Part shown: in pieces, positions 24,010 through 32,123 of the stretch
Layout: each line of letters begins with the position of its first letter
How positions within the stretch are numbered: position 1 is the stretch's first letter
Origin: UBA1240 sp045599185
Lineage (GTDB): Bacteria > Spirochaetota > Spirochaetia > Treponematales > Treponemataceae
Assembly (NCBI GenBank): GCA_045599185.1
Contig: JAZRVO010000012.1
Span: forward strand, 62,001 to 126,000
Direction of reading: 5' to 3'
DNA length: 64,000 nucleotides
Program-made: the position numbers and the translations under genes
Notes under the pieces: model-generated
What the model saw: the letters and a program-made list of their open reading frames with translations, nothing else
What the model was told of the DNA's origin: nothing
Database searches by the model: none

Positions 24010-25266
24010 ATGAAAAGAGTTGTAGTAACTGGTCTTGGTGCTGTTACACCAGTTGGAAACAGCATGGAAGAAACTTGGCAGGGCGTTTGCAACGGCAAAA
24101 GCGGAATTGGCAACATCACCAATTTTGACTGCACTGACTATAAAGTTCAGATTGCAGGCGAAGTAAAAGATTTTGACGTAACCAAATGGGTAGACAGCAA
24201 GGAAGCCCGCAAAATGGCACGTTTTACAAAATTCGCAGCTGCTGCAAGTGCCATGGCTATTGAAGACGCCGGCTTTACAAAAGAAAATTTTGACGGCGAT
24301 TTAGGCGACCGCACCGGCTGTATTTTCGGCATCGGTATTGGCGGTTTTGAAATTCTTGAACAGTCTATGGGCAAATATTTTGAAGCAGGCCCTACCCGCG
24401 TTCCACCGCTTGCAATTCCAATGCTCATTCCAAACGAAGCTCCTGGCAACGTAAGCATGCTTTTCAACCTTCGCGGTCCTTCACGCGCAATTGCTACTGC
24501 CTGTGCTTCTGGTACGGACGCACTGGGTGAAGCTTTGGACATGATTAGAAGCGGACGCATTGATGTTTGTGTTGCAGGCGGTGCAGAAGCCGCAGTTACC
24601 GGTTACGGTATTTCTGCTTTCAGCGTACTTAAAACACTGGCATCTTCTTACAACGGCGACCCTACCAAAGCAAGCCGCCCATTTGACAAAAACCGCGAAG
24701 GCTTCATCATGGGTGAAGGCTCTGCCGTTTTAATTCTTGAAGAACTTGAACACGCAAAAGCACGCGGCGCAAAAATCTATGCAGAATTTGCCGGTTACGG
24801 TGCTTCTTCGGATGCATACCATACAACAAGCCCTGCACCAGACGGCCGCGGCGGCGCTATGGCAATTAAAAACGCATTGAAAGATGCAAACATTGCACCT
24901 GAAACCGTAGACTATTACAACGCACACGGAACAAGTACACCAATCAACGACCCGGCAGAAACTCAGATGGTAAAAACCGCATTTGGCGAACACGCATACA
25001 AGCTGAAGGTTTCTTCAACAAAAAGCATGACCGGTCACTGTCTTGGTGCCGCAGGTGCAATTGAAGCTGCAATCTGCGTTAAAACAATTCAGGATGGATT
25101 CATTCCGCCGACAATCAACCTTGACGAACCAGACCTTGAACACGGCTGTGACTTGAACTACGTTCCGAACGTAGGAATCAAGCAGGAAGTAAACTGCGCA
25201 GCATCTGGTTCTTTGGGATTTGGCGGCCACAACGGCGTTGTAATTTTCAAAAAATACGAGGCATAA
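24010..25266 (+). CDS. fabF: 3-oxoacyl-ACP synthase II (KAS II)
   Basis: Elongating condensing enzyme using malonyl-ACP. 418 residues with Cys165 in TACASGTDALGEA, His in NAHGTSTPINDPAE near 305 and His in KSMTGHCLGAAGAIEA near 342, the Cys-His-His set of KAS I/II. C-terminal SLGFGGHNGVV. Follows fabG by one base gap and precedes fabZ by one base, a tightly packed operon. Confidence 0.96.
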   Translation: MKRVVVTGLGAVTPVGNSMEETWQGVCNGKSGIGNITNFDCTDYKVQIAGEVKDFDVTKWVDSKEARKMARFTKFAAAASAMAIEDAGFTKENFDGDLGDRTGCIFGIGIGGFEILEQSMGKYFEAGPTRVPPLAIPMLIPNEAPGNVSMLFNLRGPSRAIATACASGTDALGEALDMIRSGRIDVCVAGGAEAAVTGYGISAFSVLKTLASSYNGDPTKASRPFDKNREGFIMGEGSAVLILEELEHAKARGAKIYAEFAGYGASSDAYHTTSPAPDGRGGAMAIKNALKDANIAPETVDYYNAHGTSTPINDPAETQMVKTAFGEHAYKLKVSSTKSMTGHCLGAAGAIEAAICVKTIQDGFIPPTINLDEPDLEHGCDLNYVPNVGIKQEVNCAASGSLGFGGHNGVVIFKKYEA

Positions 25267-25267
25267 A

Positions 25268-25705
25268 ATGAGTGACTGTTTGACAGAAGATATTGATTCA
25301 CTGTTGCCGCACCGCGACCCTTTTAAATTTGTAGACCGGATTGTAAGTGCTGACAATGAAAAAATTGTTGCAGAACGCACTTTTACCGACAAGGAATTTT
25401 TCTTCAAGGGTCACTTCCCGGAATACCCTGTCGTTCCTGGCGTAATTCTGGTAGAAACAATGGCTCAGGCTGGCGGTGCCGGTTTAAGCTATCAGAAAGT
25501 TTTTGCCGCAGGTTCACTTTTCTTTTTGGCTACTGTGGACAAGGTTAAATTCCGCCGTCAGGTTCGCCCAAACGACAAAGTTCGCCTTGAAATTACAAAC
25601 CTCCGGGTTTCGCCAAAAATGATTAAACAGTCTGGCGTGGCTTACGTTGGTGACGAAGTTGCCGCCGAAGCAACCTGGATGTGTCTTGTAGGTAACGCAA
25701 ACTAA
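25268..25705 (+). CDS. fabZ: 3-hydroxyacyl-ACP dehydratase
   Basis: Dehydrates 3-hydroxyacyl-ACP to trans-2-enoyl-ACP. 145 residues, hot-dog fold, with LLPHRDPFKFVDRI and the active-site helix FKGHFPEYPVVPGVILVETMAQAGG containing catalytic His and, further on, Glu. Last gene of the compact cluster; a terminator-like hairpin separates it from the enoyl reductase gene. No acpP or acc genes are present in this cluster. Confidence 0.94.
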   Translation: MSDCLTEDIDSLLPHRDPFKFVDRIVSADNEKIVAERTFTDKEFFFKGHFPEYPVVPGVILVETMAQAGGAGLSYQKVFAAGSLFFLATVDKVKFRRQVRPNDKVRLEITNLRVSPKMIKQSGVAYVGDEVAAEATWMCLVGNAN

Positions 25706-25818
25706 ATATTGAACGGCTTTGAAATGCAGTGTTTTAAGCCTTCAGTTTTGCGGCATTAAAACCTGCGGGCATCGCTTAAAAGCCGATTTACCAATTTTTT
25801 CAGATGCCCTATTATTAT

Positions 25819-25858
25819 AAAGGAAAGCCGGAAGCTAAAAAACTTTCTGCTTTCCTTT
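25819..25858 (+). terminator. Hairpin with T-run between fabZ and fabV
   Basis: AAAGGAAAGC (25819-25828) and GCTTTCCTTT (25849-25858), perfect arms with a 20-base loop, followed by GATTTTTTT. It is 48 bases upstream of fabV and could end the fab transcript or attenuate read-through. Confidence 0.75.
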
Positions 25859-25905
25859 GATTTTTTTGCCCTGCGCGGCAATCTTTAACTTTTTTGGAGG
25901 AAATT

Positions 25906-27159
25906 ATGGTTGTAAAACCAATGGTTCGTTCAAACATGTGTCTTAACGCCCATCCGGTTGGATGCGCAAAAGAAGTAGAAAATCAGATTGAATATGTAAA
26001 AGCACAGAAAGCTAAACGCGGTACAAAGTCTTTGAAAGAAGGCGGAAACGGCCCGAAATTCGTTTTGGTTTTGGGCTGTTCTACCGGTTATGGTCTTGCA
26101 AGCCGCATTTCTGCTGCATTTGAATATGGTGCAGACACAATCGGCGTTTCGTTTGAAAAAGCCGGCACAGAAACAAAGGGCGGTACACCGGGCTGGTACA
26201 ACAATCTGGCATTTGACCGCGCCGCAAAAGCAGAAGGCCTGTTTACAGAAACTTTCAGCGCAGACGCTTTCAGCCACGAAACACGCAAAATGATTATTGA
26301 AGAAGCAAAAAAAGCCGGCAAAAAATTCGACCTGGTTGTTTATTCTCTGGCTTCTCCTGTTCGTTCTGACCCGGACAAAATTGACCCGAACAGCAACGAC
26401 GGCGCACACATCCTTTACAAATCAGTAATCAAGCCAATCGGCAAAACCTACGCCGGTCAGGGCATCGACATTCTTACAAGCACGCTGAAAGAATCTGCCG
26501 CAGAACCAGCCAACGATGAAGAAATTGCCAATACCGTAAAAGTAATGGGCGGCGAAGACTGGCAGCTTTGGATTGACCAGCTTGCCGCTGCCGGTGTTCT
26601 TGCAGAAGGATGCCGCACGGTTGCATATTCTTACATTGGCCCGGAACTGAGCCACGCAATTTACCGCGACGGCACAATCGGTCAGGCTAAAAAACACCTT
26701 GAAGCAACAGCACATACCTTGAATGACAAGCTTGCAAAAGAACTGAACGGTGGTGCTTACGTTTCTGTAAACAAAGGGCTTGTAACACGTTCTTCAGCCG
26801 TTATCCCGATTATTTCACTTTACCTTTCCATTCTTTTCAAGGTTATGAAGGCAAAAGGAACACATGAAGGCTGTATAGAACAGATGGAACGCCTTTTTGC
26901 TGAACGTCTGTACACTGGCGACAATGCTTCTGCCGGTAAAGTTCCTGTTGACGAAGAAAACCGCATCCGCGTTGACGACTGGGAAATGCAGGCTGACGTT
27001 CAGGCTGAAGTTGACAAGCTGATGGCAAAAGTTAACAACGAAAACATTGCAGAAATCTGCGACCTTGACGGTTACAGACACGATTTTTATGCAACAAACG
27101 GTTTTGACATTGCCGGCGTCGATTACGCTGCCGATGTTGCCCGCTTTGACCAGATTTAA
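25906..27159 (+). CDS. fabV: Trans-2-enoyl-ACP/CoA reductase, FabV/Ter family
   Basis: NADH-dependent reduction of the enoyl double bond, the last step of the elongation cycle or, with CoA esters, of butyryl-CoA formation. The 417-residue product from ATG 25906 (TTGGAGG upstream) starts VVKPMVRSNMCLNAHPVGC, contains the NAD site VLGCSTGYGLASRI, GVSFEKAGTETKGGTPGWYNN, and the Tyr-x8-Lys pair in YSYIGPELSHAIYRDGTIGQAKKHLEATA. From memory it closely resembles the Treponema denticola Ter enzyme throughout. Placement next to fabH-D-G-F-Z and the lack of fabI or fabK here suggest it serves fatty acid synthesis, but a fermentative role is possible. Confidence 0.95.
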   Translation: MVVKPMVRSNMCLNAHPVGCAKEVENQIEYVKAQKAKRGTKSLKEGGNGPKFVLVLGCSTGYGLASRISAAFEYGADTIGVSFEKAGTETKGGTPGWYNNLAFDRAAKAEGLFTETFSADAFSHETRKMIIEEAKKAGKKFDLVVYSLASPVRSDPDKIDPNSNDGAHILYKSVIKPIGKTYAGQGIDILTSTLKESAAEPANDEEIANTVKVMGGEDWQLWIDQLAAAGVLAEGCRTVAYSYIGPELSHAIYRDGTIGQAKKHLEATAHTLNDKLAKELNGGAYVSVNKGLVTRSSAVIPIISLYLSILFKVMKAKGTHEGCIEQMERLFAERLYTGDNASAGKVPVDEENRIRVDDWEMQADVQAEVDKLMAKVNNENIAEICDLDGYRHDFYATNGFDIAGVDYAADVARFDQI

Positions 27160-27176
27160 TCTGCTGTAAATGCTGC

Positions 27177-27214
27177 AAAAACCGCCGGTACAGAATTTTT
27201 GTGCCGGCGGTTTT
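27177..27214 (+). terminator. Terminator after fabV
   Basis: AAAACCGCCGGTAC pairs with GTGCCGGCGGTTTT (one G-U), followed by TTATTTTT. Confidence 0.9.
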
Positions 27215-27297
27215 TTATTTTTCGCTTTATGGTATGCGCAGCGCTGGCTTTAAGTTTCTGCTTGATTTTTGCGACGTGTCAATATAAACTTAAAATC

Positions 27298-27627
27298 ATG
27301 CAACTAGACGAGGTCGTACAACGGATTTTTCGCATGATGCTGCCTTTTACAACTTCTGATATGCCGCCAATTGCGTATGTCAGTCTGGAAGTCGGCAACG
27401 AATTTCCGTTTACAAACGAACAATTAACCGAAGCATACAATAACATAAAGTGGGATACAGTTCTTTCTTCTTCCGAACTATTTATTTTGCGCAAACCGAA
27501 AGCATACAACGAAGACGTTGGCTTAATTTTAGGCGGTTTTTCGCTTTTTAACGATGAAATAAACAGCGAAATTGACGAAAACGGTTCAATTCCAACTTTC
27601 TGCTTTGTAGGAAAACATGTCTGCTAA
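27298..27627 (+). CDS. Hypothetical protein, translationally coupled to dCMP deaminase
   Basis: Not recognised. The frame is open from 27199, but the first part is in the fabV terminator, so a start at ATG 27298 (109 residues, MQLDEVVQRIFRMMLPF) is more plausible although no ribosome site is seen. The product is acidic, with no signal peptide or membrane segment. Its stop lies 11 bases inside the next gene, and this overlap supports it being a real gene expressed with the deaminase. Confidence 0.55.
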   Translation: MQLDEVVQRIFRMMLPFTTSDMPPIAYVSLEVGNEFPFTNEQLTEAYNNIKWDTVLSSSELFILRKPKAYNEDVGLILGGFSLFNDEINSEIDENGSIPTFCFVGKHVC

Positions 27628-28126
27628 AATGGAAAATCAACAGAGACGCGACAAGCACAATTATTATCTTGATCTGGCAGAAGTCGTTGCCCAGCGCAGC
27701 ACCTGCCTTCGCCGCCGTTACGGCGCCGTAATAGTGAAGAACGATGAAGTTATTTCTACCGGTTACGTTGGCGCACCACGCGGCCGACAGAACTGCACCG
27801 ATATGAACGTCTGCATACGCCAGAAGCTGAACATACCGCGCGGTGAACGCTATGAACTTTGCCGTTCCGTACACGCAGAAGCAAACGCCATTATTTCTGC
27901 AAGCCGCGGTGAACTGCTTGGTTCAAGCCTTTATCTGTGCGGCACGGAAGTTTCTGACGGTTCGTACATAGCCAATGCTTCAAGCTGTTCAATGTGCAAG
28001 CGGCTGGTTATAAACGCAGGCATTAAAAACGTTTACATTCGCGATGATAAAGAAAATTTTCGCGTAATAGACGTTGAAGACTGGATAAAAAACGATGAAT
28101 CGCTGGAAGGCGTATTTGGCTATTAA
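27617..28126 (+). CDS. Deoxycytidylate deaminase-type protein (ComEB/CDA family)
   Basis: Zinc-dependent deaminase, most likely dCMP to dUMP for dTTP supply. 169 residues. Zinc site: His-Ala-Glu in SVHAEANAI near residue 95 and the paired cysteines in SSCSMCKRLVINAGI near 130. The long insertion between YGAVIVKNDEVISTGYVGAPRG and HAE, with NCTDMNVCIRQ, is typical of ComEB/dCMP deaminases and may bind a further metal. AGGAAAAC precedes the ATG. A bidirectional terminator follows. Confidence 0.88.
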   Translation: MSAKMENQQRRDKHNYYLDLAEVVAQRSTCLRRRYGAVIVKNDEVISTGYVGAPRGRQNCTDMNVCIRQKLNIPRGERYELCRSVHAEANAIISASRGELLGSSLYLCGTEVSDGSYIANASSCSMCKRLVINAGIKNVYIRDDKENFRVIDVEDWIKNDESLEGVFGY

Positions 28127-28155
28127 AAAAGCCCTCGGTTTTCGAGGGCTTTTTT
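28125..28155. terminator. Bidirectional terminator between convergent genes
   Basis: AAAAAAGCCCTCG and CGAGGGCTTTTTT around GTTTT, serving the deaminase gene (plus) and the SPOUT methyltransferase gene (minus). Confidence 0.9.
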
Positions 28156-28157
28156 AG

Positions 28158-28988
28158 TTATTTTTTCAAATCAGTCAGATACTGCGTCCAGTAGCTCATC
28201 AAAATGCCGAAAGCAACACCAACATTCAGCGAAGCCTTTATGCCTGTCATCGGAATTGTTACCCTGCCGTAATTACCGCGTTCCAAAGCCGCAGGACTGA
28301 CGCCCAATTCTTCAGAACCCAAAATTACAATACCGCGTTCAGGAAACTTAAAATCGGCAATCGGCGTGCCGCCGGTTTCTAGAACAAAAACCGGCATGTC
28401 TTCCGGCAAATTTTCAAGGGAAGTACGTTCAAAAGGAAGAGAATCGATGCAACCCATTGCCGAACGCTGGCAGCGCGGATGCATCGGGTCTGTGCAGAAA
28501 GGCGATAAAAGCATTTTTTCTGCGCCAAAGGCTTCTGCCGTTCTAAAAATTGAACCCAAATTAAAAGGCGAACGTATGTCTTCAGCGTAAACCCAAAGGC
28601 CTTCAAAAAAATTGCGCTGCAAAAGTGCACCGGTTTCGTCACGAGGGGCAGAGTGGGGCGCAATAATCAAATCCCATTCTGCCGGCAAAGTGCCTATAAC
28701 CGTTAAAAGATGGTGGCGGGCGCAGTTGCAAAGCCGCAGTTCATCAAATGGTTCTGCCTTTAAGCTGGCTTCAATGTCTGCTTTTGCTTCTGCACTTAAA
28801 AGCGGATCTGTAAGCAGAACTTCTGCAATGCGCTTTGTGTATTCGGCACGCGGCATCTGCTTAAAATCGTAACCGCAGCCTGCTTCAGCCGTTCCGCAAA
28901 TATCCCGTTCCAGCGCACCAAAACACAGCGCAAGCTTTCTGCGCCGCTGGCCGCCTTCTATCTGAAAAAGTTTGTCAGGCGAAATCAT
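28158..28988 (-). CDS. TrmH/SpoU-family (SPOUT) RNA 2'-O-methyltransferase
   Basis: SAM-dependent ribose methylation of tRNA or rRNA; the exact target is not evident. 276 residues: about 125 N-terminal residues without clear family match, then the SPOUT domain with motif 1 SPFNLGSIFRTAEAFGAEKMLL, motif 2 RGIVILGSEELGVSP and motif 3 VTIPMTGIKASLNVGVAFGILM, whose knot binds SAM. Its ATG overlaps the upstream gene stop by one base (TGATG), so it is co-translated with the degenerate Fe-ADH homologue. Confidence 0.88.
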   Translation of the reverse strand: MISPDKLFQIEGGQRRRKLALCFGALERDICGTAEAGCGYDFKQMPRAEYTKRIAEVLLTDPLLSAEAKADIEASLKAEPFDELRLCNCARHHLLTVIGTLPAEWDLIIAPHSAPRDETGALLQRNFFEGLWVYAEDIRSPFNLGSIFRTAEAFGAEKMLLSPFCTDPMHPRCQRSAMGCIDSLPFERTSLENLPEDMPVFVLETGGTPIADFKFPERGIVILGSEELGVSPAALERGNYGRVTIPMTGIKASLNVGVAFGILMSYWTQYLTDLKK

Positions 28989-30136
28989 CAGTAAGCCTGT
29001 TTTACCAGATTAAACATAACGTCAGCAGAAACCGGCTTTGCGTAGAACGGCACAAAATCAAGCTGTGAAGCATCGTTTACGGCAACAGCAAGCTGTTCAA
29101 TTGAAACAGAAAGTTCCTTTAGACGTGCAGGCAGCTGGGCACGCGCAATGCGGCCACGAATATCTTCAGCAAGGAGGCTTGCAGCAGTTTCCGGCGTGCA
29201 GTTTTCATCGGCAGCACCCAAAAGCTTGGCAGCCTTTTTAATGCGTTCCGGCGCAAAAACCGTATCCTCAATTAAATATGGCAGCAGAATGGCTGAAATA
29301 ATTGGACGGGGCAGTTTATACCGTGAATATGCAGAGAAAGACAGAGCAGTAATAGGGCCGGGAGCACTTAACTGAGCCGCAAGAGAAGCAAGACAGCCGC
29401 ACTGAAGCAAATCATTGTCTACAGCCGTCTGGCTCGCCAGAGGATCGGTTAAATTGGCGGTTGGTGCCAATAGTTCAAATATTTTTTCTGCAACTGCATC
29501 GGAAAAGAAATTGGAACGCGAAGAAAAATAAGATTCCAGCGCCAGAGTTAAAACATTCAGGCTAAGGGAAGCAATCTGGTTTTTTGTAAGGCTGGAACAG
29601 AATGCAGCGTCAAAAATCAATGCTTTGGTTATGTCTTTCTGAACTTTTATAAGCCGGAACTGATTGGAACGTCCGTCAATGATTCCGCAGCGTTCGTAAA
29701 AGGCAAAAGTGTCGCGAATTGAAGTAGGAATGCCGAAAAAGGGCAGGGCAGGTTTTGTAGAATAATCGCCGTCTGCAAAATCATAAACGGAACGGTCGTC
29801 TTCATTGAACAGGGAAGCAACACCGCGGCCAATGTTCATAGCTTTTTCGCCGCCGCAGGCAATTACACCCTGAATGCGGCCGCCCCGGGCAATTTTCAGA
29901 ATACTTTCCAGCGTTGTCGTGTCAGGATGATCCGGCAAATCGTCGTACAGAATGTAATCAAGCTTCATTCCGTTCAAAGATTCACCAATTTTCTGTTTTG
30001 CAGAAACTTCATCTGTCGCCGGGTCTATGATAAGCAAAAAGCGGCTGCCGTAAGGTGCTGCAATTGAACCCAGACGGGAAGAAGTTTGTGTACCGATTAA
30101 AATATTTGGTGAAATTTTTATTGAAAAATCGCCCAT
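28988..30136 (-). CDS. Iron-alcohol-dehydrogenase fold protein lacking all metal ligands (probable pseudoenzyme)
   Basis: The 382-residue chain follows the Fe-ADH fold: N-terminal nucleotide domain with GVIACGGEKAMNIGRGVA where active enzymes have GGGSxxDxAK, GIPTSI near residue 135, and an all-helical C-terminal domain. An ungapped alignment to the FucO-type metal motifs shows every ligand changed: Asp to Asn194 and His to Leu198 in SLNVLTLALESY, His to Phe267 in ITALSFS, and His to Arg277 in KLPRPIISAILLPYL. The hydrophobic frame is well kept, so it is a maintained protein rather than a decaying gene. It overlaps the SPOUT methyltransferase gene and probably has a non-dehydrogenase role. 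Start ATG 30136 is preceded by AAAGAGGCATTTT. Confidence 0.8.
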   Translation of the reverse strand: MGDFSIKISPNILIGTQTSSRLGSIAAPYGSRFLLIIDPATDEVSAKQKIGESLNGMKLDYILYDDLPDHPDTTTLESILKIARGGRIQGVIACGGEKAMNIGRGVASLFNEDDRSVYDFADGDYSTKPALPFFGIPTSIRDTFAFYERCGIIDGRSNQFRLIKVQKDITKALIFDAAFCSSLTKNQIASLSLNVLTLALESYFSSRSNFFSDAVAEKIFELLAPTANLTDPLASQTAVDNDLLQCGCLASLAAQLSAPGPITALSFSAYSRYKLPRPIISAILLPYLIEDTVFAPERIKKAAKLLGAADENCTPETAASLLAEDIRGRIARAQLPARLKELSVSIEQLAVAVNDASQLDFVPFYAKPVSADVMFNLVKQAY

Positions 30137-30275
30137 AAAATGCCTCTTTATACAAAAGAAATGACTTTGCCATTTAACGGTTTACTAAAACCTTAAAACA
30201 CCGAACCAAAGTGAGCAAATGCTTTAAGCCTTGGGGTTACCGTGCTTACAGTTTGCAGTAAACCATAAATAAAAA

Positions 30276-30301
30276 AAAGGCGGATAAAATTACCCGCCTT
30301 T
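30276..30301 (-). terminator. Terminator after flgM
   Basis: AAAGGCGG/CCGCCTTT arms, with a run of T on the minus strand. Confidence 0.85.
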
Positions 30302-30351
30302 ATAATCGTCAAAAAAATTCTTTCAAAATTCTTTTATTAAACGCAACAGAA

Positions 30352-30639
30352 TTAAATTCCGTAAGCGTCCATAATTCTTTCTGCGACTACGTTAATAACA
30401 GCCTGATTGATGTAAGCCGGGTTTTTCATTTTTTCTTTAACTTCTGCAACACGGTCAGCACGAACATCTGGAGTTACAGCAGCAACTTCGGCAGCATAAT
30501 AAGCTTCTGCAAGCTCTCTTGCTTCATCAGAAACATTGATAGAATCAGCTGTATTGATTGTAGGAAGTTTGTCCTGTGTTCTTTTTGAACTTTGCAAATC
30601 CTGCAATGGATCCATTCCACCAAGTCGATTGATTACCAT
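30352..30639 (-). CDS. flgM: Anti-sigma-28 factor FlgM
   Basis: FlgM holds the flagellar sigma factor FliA inactive until hook completion. The 95-residue product has the disordered polar N-terminal half and the C-terminal sigma-binding helices of FlgM: SINVSDEARELAEAYY, then VRADRVAEVKEKMKNPAYINQAVINVVAERIMDAYGI. The NRLGGMDPLQ start resembles other treponemal FlgM proteins. GGTAGG precedes the ATG. It lies 24 bases downstream of rsmI on the same strand and close to flaB, which carries a sigma-28-type promoter. Confidence 0.85.
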   Translation of the reverse strand: MVINRLGGMDPLQDLQSSKRTQDKLPTINTADSINVSDEARELAEAYYAAEVAAVTPDVRADRVAEVKEKMKNPAYINQAVINVVAERIMDAYGI

Positions 30640-30663
30640 AATAACCTACCTTTTTCACTTACA

Positions 30664-31371
30664 CTAAGTATCGGCATCTTCTTCTGCTTTTTTTAGCTTT
30701 TTCTCACCAGCTACAAAAACAGCAAATTCTCCAAGAACCTTTGACCTAGCCGCAAAATCATCTCTCAAGTCGCCTGCAACGCCTTCAAGTATTTCTTCAT
30801 GCAATTTCGTAAGCTCTCGACCTACCACCACTCGCCGTTCATTATTAATTTCGGCAATATCAGACAAAAGCTTAACAATTCTAAAGGGCGATTCATATAA
30901 AATAAAAGAATCTCCCGTTGCAATCAGTTCACGCAGGCGGCTGCGGCGGCGCCCCGGTTTTGGCGACAGAAAACCTTCAAATATAACGGTTTTAGAAGAA
31001 AGCCCTGCAACGCTTAAAAGTGAAGCAAATGCACTGGCACCCGGAATAGGACTTACCGTGTGTCCGGCTTTCCGTGCCTCGCTTGCAAGCACTGCACCAG
31101 GGTCGCTTACGCCCGGCGTGCCAGCATCGCTTGCATAGGCAACATTCTGCCCCTGGTCCAAAAGCTGAACAATTTTCTGCGCCGCCACAAGTTCATTCTG
31201 TGAACGGCACGAAACCAAAGGCTTTCGTATTTCAAAGTGCGTTAACAGCTGCAAAGTGTGCCGGGTATCTTCACACGCAATTACGTCTGCGTTTTTCAGT
31301 GTTTCCAAAGCACGGTAAGTAATGTCACCAAGGTTGCCAATAGGCGTTGCTACAATATATAAAACCGACAC
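30664..31371 (-). CDS. rsmI: 16S rRNA (cytidine-1402 2'-O) methyltransferase
   Basis: Methylates the ribose of C1402 in the ribosomal decoding centre. From GTG 31371 the product is 235 residues: LYIVATPIGNLGDITYRALE at the N-terminus, CEDTRHTLQLL, YASDAGTPGVSDPGAVLA and PGASAFASLL are the tetrapyrrole-methylase-fold motifs of RsmI. It is somewhat shorter than the 280-residue E. coli enzyme at the C-terminus. The start is chosen from the promoter: TTGAAA-17-TATAAT places +1 exactly on this GTG, giving a leaderless mRNA, and the upstream frame extension lies across the promoter. flgM follows 24 bases later. Confidence 0.88.
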   Translation of the reverse strand: MSVLYIVATPIGNLGDITYRALETLKNADVIACEDTRHTLQLLTHFEIRKPLVSCRSQNELVAAQKIVQLLDQGQNVAYASDAGTPGVSDPGAVLASEARKAGHTVSPIPGASAFASLLSVAGLSSKTVIFEGFLSPKPGRRRSRLRELIATGDSFILYESPFRIVKLLSDIAEINNERRVVVGRELTKLHEEILEGVAGDLRDDFAARSKVLGEFAVFVAGEKKLKKAEEDADT

Positions 31372-31377
31372 ATATAA

Positions 31378-31406
31378 ATTATACAGCCTATTTAAAAGCC
31401 TTTCAA
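31378..31406 (-). promoter_or_regulatory. Sigma-70 promoter of rsmI-flgM, apparently leaderless
   Basis: Minus strand TTGAAA (31401-31406), 17-base spacer, TGTATAAT with -10 TATAAT (31378-31383). Six bases later comes the GTG start of rsmI at 31371, the expected +1. No Shine-Dalgarno exists between. Confidence 0.75.
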
Positions 31407-31529
31407 GTCTTTGTTTTAACACAATTTAGGCTTAAAACACCCGGTCTTGTGCCTTAAAAAGGACATAAAACTGCAAAAGCAGCAGTTTCTTTATGTTCAT
31501 TTTGAAAAATTAAAGCCGATACATTTTCT

Positions 31530-31955
31530 ATGAACCTTTTAATAGCCTGCCTGCTTTTGGGGCTTGGAATATTTTTGGTAATTCAGGCTTTTTCATTTTC
31601 TTCAAAACGCAAAAAAAAGAAGCAGAAGGCAAAAAAAGCTGCCGCTTCTGCACAGAACCAGTACCCGGACGGCGTAAAGCCCGGCTGCTGCCCCATTTGC
31701 GGAACGCCGCTTGTAAAGCCTGAACGGGTGCAGAGCGTAGTTTTTGAAAGCGGCAACGAAAGAGAAGGGCGGCTTTGCCACATAAACGGCTGCCTCCACT
31801 GCCTTCCGGCAGATTCTGCCAAAGCAAGGCGCTGCCCCGTGTGCCGCAAGGAAATTCCCAAAACCGGACATCTGGTTGCAATGATGTTTCTTCGCAGCGA
31901 TAAAAGCCATCACGTGCACATTTTAGGCTGCACGGAATGCCACAAAAAACGCTGA
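31530..31955 (+). CDS. Small membrane-anchored zinc-ribbon-like protein
   Basis: Not assigned to a known function. 141 residues: one N-terminal hydrophobic segment (3-24), a very basic stretch (KRKKKKQKAKK, 26-36) and a cytoplasmic or surface domain with two CxxC pairs (CPICG near 55, CPVCR near 108) plus Cys/His clusters HINGCLHCL and HILGCTECH. These could bind two zinc ions. No clear ribosome site. It lies between the divergent rsmI promoter and flaB. Confidence 0.75.
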   Translation: MNLLIACLLLGLGIFLVIQAFSFSSKRKKKKQKAKKAAASAQNQYPDGVKPGCCPICGTPLVKPERVQSVVFESGNEREGRLCHINGCLHCLPADSAKARRCPVCRKEIPKTGHLVAMMFLRSDKSHHVHILGCTECHKKR

Positions 31956-32000
31956 ACCGGCACAATCCTTTAGAAATTTCAAAAAAAATCCAAAAAAAGC

Positions 32001-32027
32001 TAAAGTCAATTTTTGGGAAGTCGACAT
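32001..32027 (+). promoter_or_regulatory. Sigma-28 (FliA)-type promoter of flaB
   Basis: TAAA (32001-32004), 15-base spacer, GTCGACAT (32020-32027), close to the bacterial sigma-28 consensus TAAA-N15-GCCGATAA. About 95 bases before flaB. GGGAG precedes the start codon. Confidence 0.7.
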
Positions 32028-32123
32028 TTAAACTGTCAGCTAAAAATGACAATTTAAGACAGAACTTGTAATTAGGCGGCTTTGGGGGCCGGCTAATGCG
32101 GCTAAACAAAGGGAGACATAAAT

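Noticed and set aside
28988..30136. Calling this gene an active iron alcohol dehydrogenase
   Set aside because: All four metal ligands are changed in an ungapped motif alignment.
31528..32109. 193-codon minus-strand frame
   Set aside because: Antisense to the zinc-ribbon gene and the flaB promoter, Phe/Cys-rich, no similarity.
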